This document shows, in pieces, positions 8,731 to 17,044 of a stretch of DNA of 28,024 nt. The position numbers and the translations under genes are program-made. Each line of letters starts with the position of its first letter. Positions within the stretch are counted from its first letter, which is position 1. This DNA comes from a virus, in the IMG/VR virus record IMGVR_UViG_3300042303_000434, positions 1 through 28,024 of that record; one strand, written 5' to 3'. Below the pieces are notes generated by a model. That model was not told the origin of the DNA. It ran no database searches and saw nothing but the letters and a program-made list of their open reading frames with translations.

Positions 8731-10319
8731 GTGTAGCATCTGGTCCAAATATTGTTGTTCCTATTGATACTGTCAGAGTCTTTGCAACCTCTGGAACCTT
8801 TACACCTGCGTTTACGGGAACAGTTGAAGTGTTAGTAGTCGCTGGCGGCGGAGCCGGCGGTGGCGGCATCGGAGGCGGCGGCGGTGGCGGCGGCGTAGTG
8901 TATATGCCTGCCGTGTCAGTTACTTCAGGAACTCCATATACTATTACTGTGGGTGCTGGCGGCACCGCAATAGTATATTCCAGTATCAGCGGCAGCGGAG
9001 GAGACTCTACTGCATTTGGAGCAACTGCTAAGGGAGGCGGAGGTTCCGGAGTACACGATTCAGGTGCCGGCGTAACTGGTGGTTCTGGCGGAGGCGCAGC
9101 ATCAAATAACAGCGTATTAAATCAAGGCGGCACTAGCAGTGGAAATTCATTAGGTTCAAATACCGGAATAATTTACGGCAATCGTGGCGGAAATATGACA
9201 GCCGCCAGAACTAGCGGACCCACAGCAGCAGCAGGCGGCGGCGGCGCTGGTGCAGCAGCAGCAGACACTAATAGTAACACTGTTCAAAGTAGTCCCGGTA
9301 ATGCAAACGGTCGCGGTGGAGCCGGCGTTGTTAATAGTATATTAGGTACAGTATATTACTGGGCTGGCGGTGGCGGAGGCGGCGGCTATTATAATGGCTA
9401 TGCCGGTGACGGCGGCATCGGCGGCGGAGGTGGCGGAAGTTGTTCAGGAGGCATTGGTCCAACTAATGGTGGTGGTAACGGGCTGAATTCGGGCATCGGA
9501 GCAGCAATTGACACCAATGGCGCAGCAGGCGCTATGAACACCGGCGGCGGAGGCGGCGGAGGCGCTTGGCAAGTTACCTCCGGCGGTGCTGGCGGCTCAG
9601 GAATCGTAATCATAAGATACAATTCTTCACTGGGATCAAGTACCGGAGGCGCAGTTGCTTCAGTAGGAGATATGGTAGTGTGCGTAGATGCTGGAAATCC
9701 GCTATCATATCCTGGATCAGGTACATTTTGGAGAGACGTTAGTGGTAGCGGCAATAACGGGACGCTTGTTAATGGCGTTGGATATAACTCAGCTAATTTA
9801 GGATCTCTAGTTTTAGATGGAGTAAATGATTATGTTAGTTTGGGATCGTTTTTCACTTATCAAAACTTTACTATAAGTGTGTGGGTAAACCCAGGTACTA
9901 CGCAAGTTCAATATGCAGACATTTTTGATAACTCGCACACCGGAACACGAAGCTTTGTGCTACAACAAGACAGCACGAATACAAATGTTTATGGATTCGG
10001 CACACATGACGCTACCGGCGGTATAAGTGCTGTTGGAGGAATTTCTCTGACAGCCAACATTTGGACTAATATAACAATGACGTTTACTCCTTCTGACAGA
10101 GCAATTGTGTATGTTAATGGTGTATTTTTAAATCAAGGCGATCTTGCAAACAATAGAAACATTTTATATGATGGTCAATCATTAGATATTGGCAGATGGA
10201 ATTTAGGCGATAGAAACTGGAATGGAAAAATAGCAAGCTTTGTAGCTTACAGCAGAGTGCTTACCGCAGTAGAAATACTACAAAATTTCAATGCACTAAG
10301 AGGGAGATTTAATTTATGA
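8727..10319 (+). CDS. Polyglycine-LamG fusion protein 6
   Basis: A 530-residue protein. Residues 15-300 form a glycine-rich domain that opens with VEVLVVAGGGAGGGG and closes with SGGAGGSGIVIIRYN, the usual boundaries of the phage and bacterial glycine-rich domain family. Runs of Gly suggest polyglycine-II packing, as known in T4-like adhesin gp38 of phage S16 (fold analogy only). LamG follows from about 315 (CVDAGNPLSYPGSG, LDGVNDY at 363-369, terminal QNFNALRGRFNL). The ATGA start overlaps the previous gene, with GGAAGG at 8713-8718. The GGC/GGA/GGT runs raise local GC, but the frame stays open. Likely a distal receptor binder. Confidence 0.8.
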   Translation: MSVASGPNIVVPIDTVRVFATSGTFTPAFTGTVEVLVVAGGGAGGGGIGGGGGGGGVVYMPAVSVTSGTPYTITVGAGGTAIVYSSISGSGGDSTAFGATAKGGGGSGVHDSGAGVTGGSGGGAASNNSVLNQGGTSSGNSLGSNTGIIYGNRGGNMTAARTSGPTAAAGGGGAGAAAADTNSNTVQSSPGNANGRGGAGVVNSILGTVYYWAGGGGGGGYYNGYAGDGGIGGGGGGSCSGGIGPTNGGGNGLNSGIGAAIDTNGAAGAMNTGGGGGGGAWQVTSGGAGGSGIVIIRYNSSLGSSTGGAVASVGDMVVCVDAGNPLSYPGSGTFWRDVSGSGNNGTLVNGVGYNSANLGSLVLDGVNDYVSLGSFFTYQNFTISVWVNPGTTQVQYADIFDNSHTGTRSFVLQQDSTNTNVYGFGTHDATGGISAVGGISLTANIWTNITMTFTPSDRAIVYVNGVFLNQGDLANNRNILYDGQSLDIGRWNLGDRNWNGKIASFVAYSRVLTAVEILQNFNALRGRFNL

Positions 10320-10684
10320 CACATTTTGCTAGAGTACAAGATGGAACTGTAACGGAGGTTATAGTCATCGAACAAGATATGATTGATACTGGTTTGTGGG
10401 GCCCTCCCCAAGAATGGATTCAAACTAGTTACAATACCCACGCCGGTGTTCATACGCAAGGTGGCACACCATTAAGAAAGAATTATGCTGGTGTTGGTTA
10501 TTCATATGATGAAGCTTTGGATGCATTTATCCCTCCGAAGCCATTTGATAGCTGGGTACTTGATGAAACTATTGGTCAATGGAAAGCCCCTATAGACTAC
10601 CCCGATGATGGTAATGCATATGTTTGGAATGAAGCAGTTCAACAATGGGAACTGTCTACCATTGAACCATTAATGGGAGAATAA
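10316..10684 (+). CDS. Conserved small phage virion-type protein
   Basis: A 122-residue protein in a pattern I recognise from many marine T4-like phages. It has MTHFARVQDGTVTEVIV at the start, WIQTSYNTHAGVH, LRKNYAGVGYSYDEALDAF, IPPKPFDSWVLDE, and a Trp-rich tail with YPDDGNAYVWNEAVQQWEL. Relatives usually sit beside tail-fibre or structural genes and are annotated as structural or hypothetical. It separates the two polyglycine-LamG genes. The start overlaps the previous stop (ATGA), with GGGAG at 10302-10306. The gene ends two bases before the next ATG. The biochemical role is unknown. Confidence 0.75.
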   Translation: MTHFARVQDGTVTEVIVIEQDMIDTGLWGPPQEWIQTSYNTHAGVHTQGGTPLRKNYAGVGYSYDEALDAFIPPKPFDSWVLDETIGQWKAPIDYPDDGNAYVWNEAVQQWELSTIEPLMGE

Positions 10685-10686
10685 TA

Positions 10687-12912
10687 ATGGCAATCGCTTC
10701 CGGTCCAAATATCGCTGCTCCTACTGATACTGTCAGAGTTTTTGCAACTTCTGGAGTCTTTACCCCGTCCTTTACAGGTACAATTGAAGTTCTTGTAGTT
10801 GCCGGCGGTGGTGGGGCCGGATCAGATATGGGAGGCGGCGGCGGCGGCGGAGGCGTCATTAGCAATACGAGTGTATCAGTAACCTCAGGTACACCAGTAA
10901 CTGTTACAGTTGGTGCTGGAGGTGCAGGAGCCCCTGCAGGTACTGGTGGACACGCAACTACTAAGGGAACAAATGGCGGAAATAGTATATTTGGTAGCAA
11001 TACTGCTGTTGGTGGTGGAGCAGGCGGAACATCATACTATACGTTTGGTAACAGTTTTGGTAATAGTGGTGGCTCTGGCGGCGGCGGGTCTGGTTATAAC
11101 AACGGTGTAACCCCTGCATTGTCTACTGGAACAGGCTACGGTGCGTCTGGTACCGGTACTGCCGGACAAGGAAATCGCGGGGGCTGGGGTAACAGTTCTT
11201 ACTATAGTGGTGGTGGTGGTGGCGCTGGTGGCGCCGGCACTGATGCGAATAACACACCCAATGGTGGCCCAGGCATAGCGAATGGCATACTCAATCGTAA
11301 TCTTTTTTGGGGCGGTGGTGGAGGTGGCGCAGCATATAGTTTAAGTGCAGGAGGTAACGGCGGCGTTGGTGGAGGTGGTGGCGGCGCAGTCGGAGTGACT
11401 ACTGGGGGAACTGGGTATAATAATGGTTCTCCTGGAGGTGGCGGTTCTCCTAACTCACAAACAAACACTCCGGGCGGCGATGGTGGCCTCAACACGGGCG
11501 GCGGCGGAGGAGGCGGCTCCCACTATAACTTCACGAATAAAGGCGGTGACGGTGGATCTGGAATTGTAATTGTCAGATACAATTCTTCTTTGGGAGAGAG
11601 TACTGGAGGAGCACCTATCTCAGTAGGAAATATGGCTCTATGCTTAGATGCTGCTAATCCTAATTCAAACGTAGGCAATCGCTCTGTCATCAACTGGAAC
11701 AACTGGGTCACTGGTTCAGGCAGTATTACTGGTTATAGTCAAAACGGGGCAACGGCTGAAAACGAAAGAGTAGTTGCAAGTAATCCATGGGGTAATAATG
11801 CAGTTGTTTGGGAAGCAAGACCACTAGCAGAAACTAATGATGACGGTGGCTGGAACACAGCAGATTTTGCTATAGACAATACTCAACTATATCGTTTCTC
11901 AGTATGGGTTCGTAGAACATCAAGTACCGGTGGCGGCACATTTTATTTAGGTACTGGAAGTAACGGCGGCCTGCGCAAAATGAGTGATGATACAGCAGCA
12001 GACAATCCGTATTGGGAGTGCAGCGGTACTAGTGGGTTAGCACAGAATACTTGGTACTTGTTTGTAGGTCATATATATCCAGCCAACACTACATTCACTG
12101 GTAGAAATCCTACTACTGGATATTATACTATTAACGGTAGAGCCGGTGATATAAACGGGTGCAACATTGGCACCGGTGATTTAAAGTGGAATTCCAATTC
12201 AACTACAAGTCTACATAGAACGTATTTGTATTATTGTGCAGATAACACTACAAGATTACAATTCTATCAACCAAGAGTAGATTTGTGTGATGGCACAGAA
12301 CCTAATATCCAAGAACTACTGCAAAACGCAGGCAATACGTGGTATGATATAAGCGGCAGTAACAACAACTGTACATTTCTAGATTTGCCTTCTACTAACA
12401 ATGGGTTTTATACTTTTAACGGTACTAGTAATTACGGTACAATTATCAATAACGCTACTTTGAATTTTGCTTCTGCTCAATCGTTACAGATAGTAATGAG
12501 ACACACATATACCTCAGGTAGAAGAAATCCATGGGACCAAGCGTATGGCGGGTATGGTACTTGGACACACGAACAAGGCGAAAACATCAGCGGCTTCTAC
12601 GGAAATGCAGGATCAAACGCTGAACCATATGTGGGGGTAGGAAGCCCGACAACCCCTAGAAGTGTTTGGAATGTAATATCTACTGTTAGAAGCACTAGTC
12701 AATATAAATGGTATCTAAATGGAGCGTTGAGTGTAACCACAGCTAATCCATATGGGGTTTTAGCTAACACACCAGCCAACATCACCATAGGTAATGGCTA
12801 TGCAGGATTTTGGCAAGGTGATATGGCTATGGTTACTGCTTACACTAGGGCACTATCTGATGCTGAAGTAGCACAAAACTTTAATGCTATACGCGGGAGA
12901 TTCAACTTATGA
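10687..12912 (+). CDS. Polyglycine-LamG fusion protein 7 with nested insert
   Basis: At 741 residues this is the largest array member, with three parts. Residues 15-300 are glycine-rich, closely parallel to the gene at 8727 (VEVLVVAGGGGAGSD to SGIVIVRYNSSLGESTGG). LamG opens at about 312 (MALCLDAANPNSN). A large insert at about 330-548 has YRFSVWVRRTSSTGGGTFYL, NTWYLFVGHIYP and LQFYQPRVDLCDG, resembling a carbohydrate-binding or jelly-roll domain. LamG then resumes with TWYDISGSNN, FNGTSNY at 577-583 and the terminal QNFNAIRGRFNL. It combines the two elaborations found separately elsewhere in the array. It ends ATGA with the next gene. Confidence 0.8.
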   Translation: MAIASGPNIAAPTDTVRVFATSGVFTPSFTGTIEVLVVAGGGGAGSDMGGGGGGGGVISNTSVSVTSGTPVTVTVGAGGAGAPAGTGGHATTKGTNGGNSIFGSNTAVGGGAGGTSYYTFGNSFGNSGGSGGGGSGYNNGVTPALSTGTGYGASGTGTAGQGNRGGWGNSSYYSGGGGGAGGAGTDANNTPNGGPGIANGILNRNLFWGGGGGGAAYSLSAGGNGGVGGGGGGAVGVTTGGTGYNNGSPGGGGSPNSQTNTPGGDGGLNTGGGGGGGSHYNFTNKGGDGGSGIVIVRYNSSLGESTGGAPISVGNMALCLDAANPNSNVGNRSVINWNNWVTGSGSITGYSQNGATAENERVVASNPWGNNAVVWEARPLAETNDDGGWNTADFAIDNTQLYRFSVWVRRTSSTGGGTFYLGTGSNGGLRKMSDDTAADNPYWECSGTSGLAQNTWYLFVGHIYPANTTFTGRNPTTGYYTINGRAGDINGCNIGTGDLKWNSNSTTSLHRTYLYYCADNTTRLQFYQPRVDLCDGTEPNIQELLQNAGNTWYDISGSNNNCTFLDLPSTNNGFYTFNGTSNYGTIINNATLNFASAQSLQIVMRHTYTSGRRNPWDQAYGGYGTWTHEQGENISGFYGNAGSNAEPYVGVGSPTTPRSVWNVISTVRSTSQYKWYLNGALSVTTANPYGVLANTPANITIGNGYAGFWQGDMAMVTAYTRALSDAEVAQNFNAIRGRFNL

Positions 12913-14111
12913 GTGTAGCATCCGGTCCTAAAATAGTTACTGATGGATTACTGTTTGGTTATGATATGTATGATCCGCAGTCGTATAGAGGAGCAGCCGT
13001 ATCAAACCAATTTGCGGTCCCTACTCCCGATGGTAGCAATAATGTTGCCTTTCAAGTTCAAGGCACCGGAACGTTTCAGCGAACATATTCAGGAACATTT
13101 GATAACTACTCTATTACGAATAATGATGTAGTATACCGATATGATTTAGTTGCAGCAGGCGGATGCTATTACCATGGCAACGATGTTAGTATTACTGCTG
13201 GTCAGTGGGCAACGTTTACATTTGATTATTATATTTCCCCGGGTGCTGGCGGATATCCTGTTACCAACTATCTCGCTAATTTTGAATCGGCAGTAAGTAA
13301 CTCAGCAGCCGATCCTACGCCGACAGTAACCGGCGTTTGGAAAACGGCTACATTTACTGCTCAGGCCGGATCTACTGGCACATGTAGAATGTTATTATAT
13401 CCAGGTGCATGTAACGGAACTAGTTTAGCTACTAGTGGATTCATTCTTTATAGAAACCCTCAGGTATTAATTAGTTCATCTAGTAACTTTACTGCTCCGT
13501 TTGTAGGTCCGTTTGGCTCCAGAAGCTCAACTAATGCACTGCTAGATGTTACTGGAAGTAGAACAATAACTATCAATAGTTTAACCTACGCATCTAATAA
13601 TACATTTAGCTTTAACGGATCAACCGACTTCTTAACTATCCCTACAATTAGTTTAGGTAATGGAAATCTGCCATGGACTGTTAGTGCTTGGGTTAAAACT
13701 ACTACTGATGCAACCGGTCTTGGTCAAGGTTCAATACTGTCCAACTTAAGTGGCGGACCAGTATACTCAGCTTTATGTGTAAACAGCGGAAAGATTGCAT
13801 ATTGGACTTATCAAAACTCTGCATGGGCACAGAAGTTAGGCGTTGGTACAACTGTCAACGATAATAACTGGCATTTGCTAACTTGGGTAAACAATTCTAA
13901 TAGTACGATGGCTATGTATGTAGACGGGGTATTAGACAGTAATGTGGCAAACTCTACATCAGGAAATAATAACCCGGTTGATACAATAGGCAACTCTTGG
14001 AACGCAAAATTTGCAGGTAGCATACCCGCTATACAAGTGTATAATGTCGCACTGACAGCAGAACAGGTTGCATTAAACTTTGCTGCATTTAGAGGGAAAT
14101 ACGGAGTATGA
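12909..14111 (+). CDS. LamG-like protein 8 with carbohydrate-binding-like insert
   Basis: A 400-residue protein, the last array member and the same length as the one at 7528. It opens VASGPKIVTDGLLFGYDMYD, has an insert at about 33-205 ending NFTAPFVGPFGSRS, and resumes LamG at NALLDVTG with FNGSTDF at 235-241. It contains WTVSAWVKTT and AMYVDGVLD, and ends with the degenerate terminal motif LNFAAFRGKYGV. Its N-terminus matches the polyglycine genes (SVASGP), whereas its body matches the gene at 7528, so it looks like a recombinant. The start overlaps the previous stop (ATGA), with GGGAG at 12895-12899. Confidence 0.8.
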   Translation: MSVASGPKIVTDGLLFGYDMYDPQSYRGAAVSNQFAVPTPDGSNNVAFQVQGTGTFQRTYSGTFDNYSITNNDVVYRYDLVAAGGCYYHGNDVSITAGQWATFTFDYYISPGAGGYPVTNYLANFESAVSNSAADPTPTVTGVWKTATFTAQAGSTGTCRMLLYPGACNGTSLATSGFILYRNPQVLISSSSNFTAPFVGPFGSRSSTNALLDVTGSRTITINSLTYASNNTFSFNGSTDFLTIPTISLGNGNLPWTVSAWVKTTTDATGLGQGSILSNLSGGPVYSALCVNSGKIAYWTYQNSAWAQKLGVGTTVNDNNWHLLTWVNNSNSTMAMYVDGVLDSNVANSTSGNNNPVDTIGNSWNAKFAGSIPAIQVYNVALTAEQVALNFAAFRGKYGV

Positions 14112-14281
14112 CACAATTAGGAAACAACATTGACCCTGCAACTCAAGCAATAAGAATTTCATTCTGTACCACTTGTGAAGAAAACATTGAACTACCCTAT
14201 CCAAAATGTAGACTTAATGATATTCCACTTTCAGTGCAAACCTCAGAAGAACAAGAAACATGTCCGCTCAGTAAATGGTGA
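14108..14281 (+). CDS. Small Cys-rich protein, possible zinc binder
   Basis: A 57-codon frame that is easy to miss. It starts MTQLGNNIDPATQAIRISFC, has cysteines at residues 20, 23, 34 and 52 (C-x2-C, then single cysteines), contains IELPYPKCRLNDIP, and ends TCPLSKW. The Cys spacing suggests a small metal-binding fold. The ATG overlaps the stop of the last LamG gene (ATGA), with a GGGAA ribosome site at 14094-14098. This matches the coupling used throughout the array and supports it as a real gene. Function unknown. Confidence 0.65.
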   Translation: MTQLGNNIDPATQAIRISFCTTCEENIELPYPKCRLNDIPLSVQTSEEQETCPLSKW

Positions 14282-14291
14282 TAAGTATAGT

Positions 14292-14738
14292 GTGATCAAC
14301 GTATTCTTATTAGACTATTATACTCGCCTTCGGGCCTGGCATGATCTTAGAGAATCTTTAAAAAATGGTGATACACAAACCATATGTGTTGAGGTCGATA
14401 GATTTTGGCAACGAGCACCAATCAGTTCTCACTACCTGCATCCAGCAGATGTAGTAGATTGGCCCGGACCTTGGGAACTTATTAGTGATAATGATTATTG
14501 CAAGTATTCCCGAGCTTTGGGAATGGTATACACGCTAATGCTATTGGGTATCAACGACATTGACTTTGTTGACGCAATAGATTATAATAGAGAAAATGTA
14601 GTATTAGTTTTAGTTGATGACGCAAAATATGTGATGAATTACTGGCCCGAGTCGGTATTAAATACATCTCTCGCAGACTTCACAATAACAAAGCAAATCA
14701 ATATCAGTTCATTAAAAAAGAAAATAGGCAACGAATGA
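14292..14738 (+). CDS. Conserved phage protein of unknown function upstream of nrdA
   Basis: About 148 residues from a GTG start at 14292 (then INVFLLDYYTRLRAWHDLRE). The frame stays open up to an ATG at 14175, but that would overlap the Cys-rich gene by 107 bases and add an atypical basic N-terminus, so I prefer the GTG, which lies 10 bases after that gene's stop. The body has WPGPWELISDNDYCKYSRAL and a central hydrophobic GMVYTLMLLGIND. I recognise the pattern as a conserved T4-like marine phage hypothetical but know no function. It ends ATGA with nrdA, so it may be co-translated with the reductase. Confidence 0.7.
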   Translation: MINVFLLDYYTRLRAWHDLRESLKNGDTQTICVEVDRFWQRAPISSHYLHPADVVDWPGPWELISDNDYCKYSRALGMVYTLMLLGINDIDFVDAIDYNRENVVLVLVDDAKYVMNYWPESVLNTSLADFTITKQINISSLKKKIGNE

Positions 14739-17044
14739 TTAATGTAAAGAAACGATCGGGTAACACAGAGCCGCTTGCCCTGGAAAAGTGGCAACAACAG
14801 ATTACAAAGGTGTGCAATGGCACGGCTGATGTAAGTCAATCCATGATAGAAATCAAAGCACATCCACAGTTTTATGATGGCATCACTACACGAGAGATTG
14901 ATGAAATCACTCTTAGAGCTATCGTGGACTTGATTGATGTTGAAAGTAATCCTGATGTTGGACACGTTAATTATCAATACGTTGCTGGTAGACAACGACT
15001 TTCTATGCTTCGTAAAGATGTTTACGGAGACTACCAAGTACCACACTTGTATGAAATTGTTAAGACTAATGTAGCAACAGGCCTATATACTAATGAACTT
15101 TTAGAATGGTATTCCGAAGACGATTGGAATAAGATGAATGACTTCATCGAACATGAAAAGGATGAGGAGTACTCATACGCAGCAATCGAACAGATGATTG
15201 AAAAATATCTTGTTCGCAATAGAGCAACAAAAGAAATCTACGAAACTCCACAAGTTCGCTATTTGATTGCGGCTGCAACAATATTTCACCGTGAAGAAGC
15301 TAGCAAGCGCCTCAAGTTTATTAAGGAATACTACAATGCAGCGAGTGATGGTCTGTTTACCCTGGCTACTCCTGTGCTTGCTGGTCTCGGCACTCCAACT
15401 AAACAGTTTAGTTCTTGCGTCCTTATTCGCAGCGACGATGATTTGGATTCGATTTTCGCTTCCGGAGAAATGATGGCTAAGTATGCTAGCAAACGAGCTG
15501 GCATTGGATTAGAAATCGGCAGACTTCGCTCCCTCGGTTCGCCTATTCGAGGGGGCGAAATCATGCATACTGGTATGATTCCGTTTCTAAAGAAGTGGTT
15601 CGGTGACTTACGTTCTTGCTCACAGGGCGGAATTCGTAATGCATCGGCTACTGTGTTCTATCCTATCTGGCACTATCAGTTTGATGACTTGATCGTTCTC
15701 AAGAACAATCAGGGCACCGAAGAAACCCGTGTTCGTCACATGGACTATGGTGTTGTTCTTAGTGCATTCTTTTGGAAGCGGTTCAAGAACAAAGAGAATA
15801 TCACATTCTTTGATCCAAACGAAGTGCCTGATTTGTATGAAGCATTCTATCAAAATACAGCAAAGTTTGAAGAACTTTATGTGAAGTATGAAAAGCGTAA
15901 GGATTTACGTAAGAAGGTAATGAGTGCTGAGGAAGTCTTTAAGGGAGGCATTCTTAAGGAACGCACTGACACAGGTAGAATCTATCTTGTGTTCATTGAC
16001 AACGTTATGAATCAAGGTCCGTTCGACCCTGAGTATCATACAATCTATCAATCAAACCTCTGTGTCGAGATCCTTCTTCCCACAAAGTCATTCAAGCGTC
16101 TAGATGATCCTGCAGGACGAATCGCACTTTGTACCCTCGGGAGTATGAATTGGGGTGCGTTTAGAAATCCAGAAGATATGCGTAGAGCATGTCGGATTCT
16201 ATTGCGCAGTCTAAACAACATTCTTGATTATCAGGACTTCTTGTCAATTCAGTCTAAGCTGTCAAACGATGAGATTAGACCAATTGGTATTGGTGTAACT
16301 AATCTTGCATACTGGCATGCCAAACGTGGATACAAGTACGGCGAATCAGAAGCACTACAAGACGTAAAGAGTTGGGCAGAACATCAAACATATTATTTGA
16401 TGGAAGCCAATGTTGAACTTGCTAAAGAACGTGGTAAGTGCTTAGACAGTGACAAGACTCGTTATGGTAACGGAATCTTCTCTTGGGAGCTTCGCTCAAA
16501 TGGAGCTAACGAACTAGCTGACTTTACTCCTGAACTTGAATGGGAAACGCTTCGTGCGGACATGGTAGAATACGGGGTGCGTAATGCTACAGTAGGTGCA
16601 ATTGCTCCAGTAGAATCAAGTTCAGTAGTTATCAATTCTACTAACGGAATCGCAATGCCAATGAGCTTGATTAGTGTTAAGGAAAGTAAGGCTGGGTCAT
16701 TCATTCAGGTTGTCCCTGAATATCAAAAGTTGAAGAACAAGTATCAGCTTATGTGGGACCAAACAGATTGCGTAGGTTATCTCAAGACCTCTGCTGTTCT
16801 TGCTGCTTATATGGATCAGTCAATCAGTACTGACACATTCTATAACCCTGCTCACTTCCCTGATAGAAAAGTCCCAACTACTCTTATCGCAAAGAACTTG
16901 ATGCTTGCTCATAAGTGGGGAATTAAGACTCTCTATTACAGCTTGATTAACAAGAAGGGTTCTAAAGAAGAGGAAGATGAAGCACCACTAGAAGTTATTG
17001 ACTTCTTTGAAGATGATGGTGATTGCGAAAGCTGTAAATTATAA
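14735..17044 (+). CDS. nrdA: Class Ia ribonucleotide reductase, alpha (large) subunit
   Basis: A 769-residue protein, full length for class Ia NrdA. It reduces ribonucleoside diphosphates to deoxy forms with the NrdB radical. An ATP-cone (about 1-95, VKKRSGNTEPL) should give dATP/ATP activity control. Active-site residues are all present: C228 (FSSCVLI) and C466 (ALCTLGSMNW) as the redox pair, N441-x-C443-x-E445 in NLCVEILLPT with the thiyl cysteine, the radical-relay YY at 734-735 (TLYYSLI), and the C-terminal shuttle pair C764/C767 (CESCKL), which glutaredoxin or thioredoxin recharges. No intein or frameshift is visible at the usual sites. The ATGA start overlaps the upstream gene, and the stop overlaps the aldolase start by one base. 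Confidence 0.97.
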   Translation: MINVKKRSGNTEPLALEKWQQQITKVCNGTADVSQSMIEIKAHPQFYDGITTREIDEITLRAIVDLIDVESNPDVGHVNYQYVAGRQRLSMLRKDVYGDYQVPHLYEIVKTNVATGLYTNELLEWYSEDDWNKMNDFIEHEKDEEYSYAAIEQMIEKYLVRNRATKEIYETPQVRYLIAAATIFHREEASKRLKFIKEYYNAASDGLFTLATPVLAGLGTPTKQFSSCVLIRSDDDLDSIFASGEMMAKYASKRAGIGLEIGRLRSLGSPIRGGEIMHTGMIPFLKKWFGDLRSCSQGGIRNASATVFYPIWHYQFDDLIVLKNNQGTEETRVRHMDYGVVLSAFFWKRFKNKENITFFDPNEVPDLYEAFYQNTAKFEELYVKYEKRKDLRKKVMSAEEVFKGGILKERTDTGRIYLVFIDNVMNQGPFDPEYHTIYQSNLCVEILLPTKSFKRLDDPAGRIALCTLGSMNWGAFRNPEDMRRACRILLRSLNNILDYQDFLSIQSKLSNDEIRPIGIGVTNLAYWHAKRGYKYGESEALQDVKSWAEHQTYYLMEANVELAKERGKCLDSDKTRYGNGIFSWELRSNGANELADFTPELEWETLRADMVEYGVRNATVGAIAPVESSSVVINSTNGIAMPMSLISVKESKAGSFIQVVPEYQKLKNKYQLMWDQTDCVGYLKTSAVLAAYMDQSISTDTFYNPAHFPDRKVPTTLIAKNLMLAHKWGIKTLYYSLINKKGSKEEEDEAPLEVIDFFEDDGDCESCKL

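Noticed and set aside
9398-9754. Minus-strand polyproline frames opposite the glycine-rich domains (also 8699-8965, 10656-11000 and 11202-11495)
   Set aside because: Gly codons GGN read as Pro-type CCN on the other strand, so polyproline is an artefact of the polyglycine genes.
10910-11110. Plus-strand 66-codon frame inside the polyglycine-LamG gene
   Set aside because: It is a shifted-frame shadow of the glycine repeats (Gly-Ala read as Val/Leu/Glu), with no ribosome site and no independent context.
4052-14111. Diversity-generating retroelement acting on the LamG genes
   Set aside because: No reverse transcriptase and no template repeat are visible in the window, and the variation between paralogues is spread over whole domains rather than at adenine-specific sites.
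14175-14291. N-terminal extension of the conserved gene upstream of nrdA from the ATG at 14175
   Set aside because: It would overlap the coupled Cys-rich gene over most of its length, and the extra residues look unlike the rest of the protein. The GTG at 14292 is the better start, though not proven.
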